Source: Hydrogenophaga sp. (GTDB lineage Bacteria > Pseudomonadota > Gammaproteobacteria > Burkholderiales > Burkholderiaceae_C). From it: a stretch of 36,861 nucleotides of DNA. Position numbers and translations under genes: made by a program. Positions 36,302 to 36,861 of the stretch are shown piece by piece. How positions within the stretch are numbered: the stretch's first letter is position 1; each line of letters opens with the position of its first letter. A model generated the notes under the pieces. That model was not told the origin of the DNA and did no database searches. It saw nothing but the letters and a program-made list of their open reading frames with translations. Where the stretch lies: positions 1 through 36,861 of the forward strand of contig NZ_JAHCKK010000044.1 in assembly GCF_026125825.1 (NCBI RefSeq), given 5' to 3'.

Positions 36302-36861
36302 GTCGCCAGCGCCTCCAGGCAACGCGCGCGGTGCAGCGGGCCCTGGTCGGGCGCAATCTCACGGCCCGGCACGCGCAGGCCGTAGTCCAGCCCGAGTCGG
36401 TCGGCCATCAGCACCCAGGCGGTCAGACGCGAGAGGCGCGCTTCCAACGTGCTGTGGCCACATTGCGCGTGGTCCAGCCAGAGCTGCTGGCGTTGGGTGG
36501 AGAGGGCGTCGCGGCTCACGAGCTCGTCGCGGCCGGCCGCGAAAGCCTGGGCGGCCTTCTTCCACACCACGGCCTTCATGGGATCGCCTCGGCGGTAGGC
36601 GCGCACGCCATCGAACTCCCCCGTGCTCTGTACGCGCGCGCTGCCCGAGCTGCCGGCCTGGGGTTCACCAGGCGGCAGCGGCGGTGGGTGGCTTTCAGGC
36701 TCGGGATAGACCAGCACCGTGGCGGCCGGGCGCCACACCGTCCACACGCGGAAAGTGCCCAGGGGGAACAGCGTGAGCGCGGTGAGGGCCGGCAGCGCGT
36801 GCAGGCCGCGCCCGGGCACCGGCCAGGCCACCTGCACCGTGGTACTGCCTTGCGCGGGCAC
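36295..36861 (-). CDS. DUF58 protein, 3' part (cut by the window edge)
   Basis: The last 188 codons of a DUF58 protein; its 5' end lies beyond base 36861. The diagnostic block EFDGVRAYRRGDPMKAVVWK, with the GDPxxxxxWK pattern, is present. A hydrophobic segment (LPALTALTLFPLG) and an immunoglobulin-like strand region precede it. DUF58 proteins normally form a unit with a MoxR AAA ATPase and a TgpA-like transglutaminase; the next gene is exactly that transglutaminase, overlapping by 7 bases, so a moxR gene is expected just outside the window. The apparent GTG at the edge is not evidence of a start. Confidence 0.88.
   Translation of the reverse strand: MPAQGSTTVQVAWPVPGRGLHALPALTALTLFPLGTFRVWTVWRPAATVLVYPEPESHPPPLPPGEPQAGSSGSARVQSTGEFDGVRAYRRGDPMKAVVWKKAAQAFAAGRDELVSRDALSTQRQQLWLDHAQCGHSTLEARLSRLTAWVLMADRLGLDYGLRVPGREIAPDQGPLHRARCLEALATC

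Overview
The window is one contiguous piece of a high-GC, gene-dense bacterial chromosome. Gene content, product sequences (ParE/ParC, KatE, ComEC, TgpA-like), codon bias towards G/C in third positions and a GC-rich palindromic intergenic element all suggest a betaproteobacterium of the Burkholderiales, most likely Comamonadaceae (inference; no rRNA is present to confirm it). I call 28 protein genes (one cut by the right edge) and one strong candidate structured RNA. No tRNA, rRNA, CRISPR array, IS element or prophage gene was seen. No gene-free stretch exceeds 300 bases.

Left part (1-6517): topoisomerase IV genes parE and parC, then a tightly linked HTH_42/AlkX-type DNA glycosylase, a 59-residue membrane-anchored basic protein and, convergently, a RidA-family protein.

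Centre (6560-19509): two versions of the ATP-grasp/alpha-E/transglutaminase peptide-modification system. On the minus strand, a DUF2126 transglutaminase, a circularly permuted ATP-grasp fused to alpha-E, and a second transglutaminase form a compact operon. On the plus strand, separate ATP-grasp and alpha-E genes form a second set with no transglutaminase or protease partner. Between them lie comEC and a small NYN-domain (PIN-like) putative RNase. Immediately upstream of the NYN gene, at 16319-16517, the DNA encodes an elaborately folded RNA: a 22-bp closing stem around three internal hairpins, flanked by a 5' hairpin and a terminator-like 3' hairpin. I do not recognise it as a known family. 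It is the most novel-looking item in the window.

Right-centre (19478-28927): a LysR regulator divergent from an EamA transporter, with dyad operators between them; a 286-residue unknown; a nitrilase-family amidase overlapping an MHS-type transporter by ATGA and divergent from its own LysR regulator; a soluble hybrid histidine kinase divergent from a stand-alone receiver; and a small membrane protein.

Right part (29150-36861): a stress-flavoured plus-strand run (DUF421 membrane protein, Gln/Gly-rich disordered protein, hemerythrin, large-subunit catalase KatE) facing a minus-strand operon of DUF58 protein, TgpA-like membrane transglutaminase and MltB-type lytic transglycosylase. The last is entered through an overlapping TTGA stop/start.
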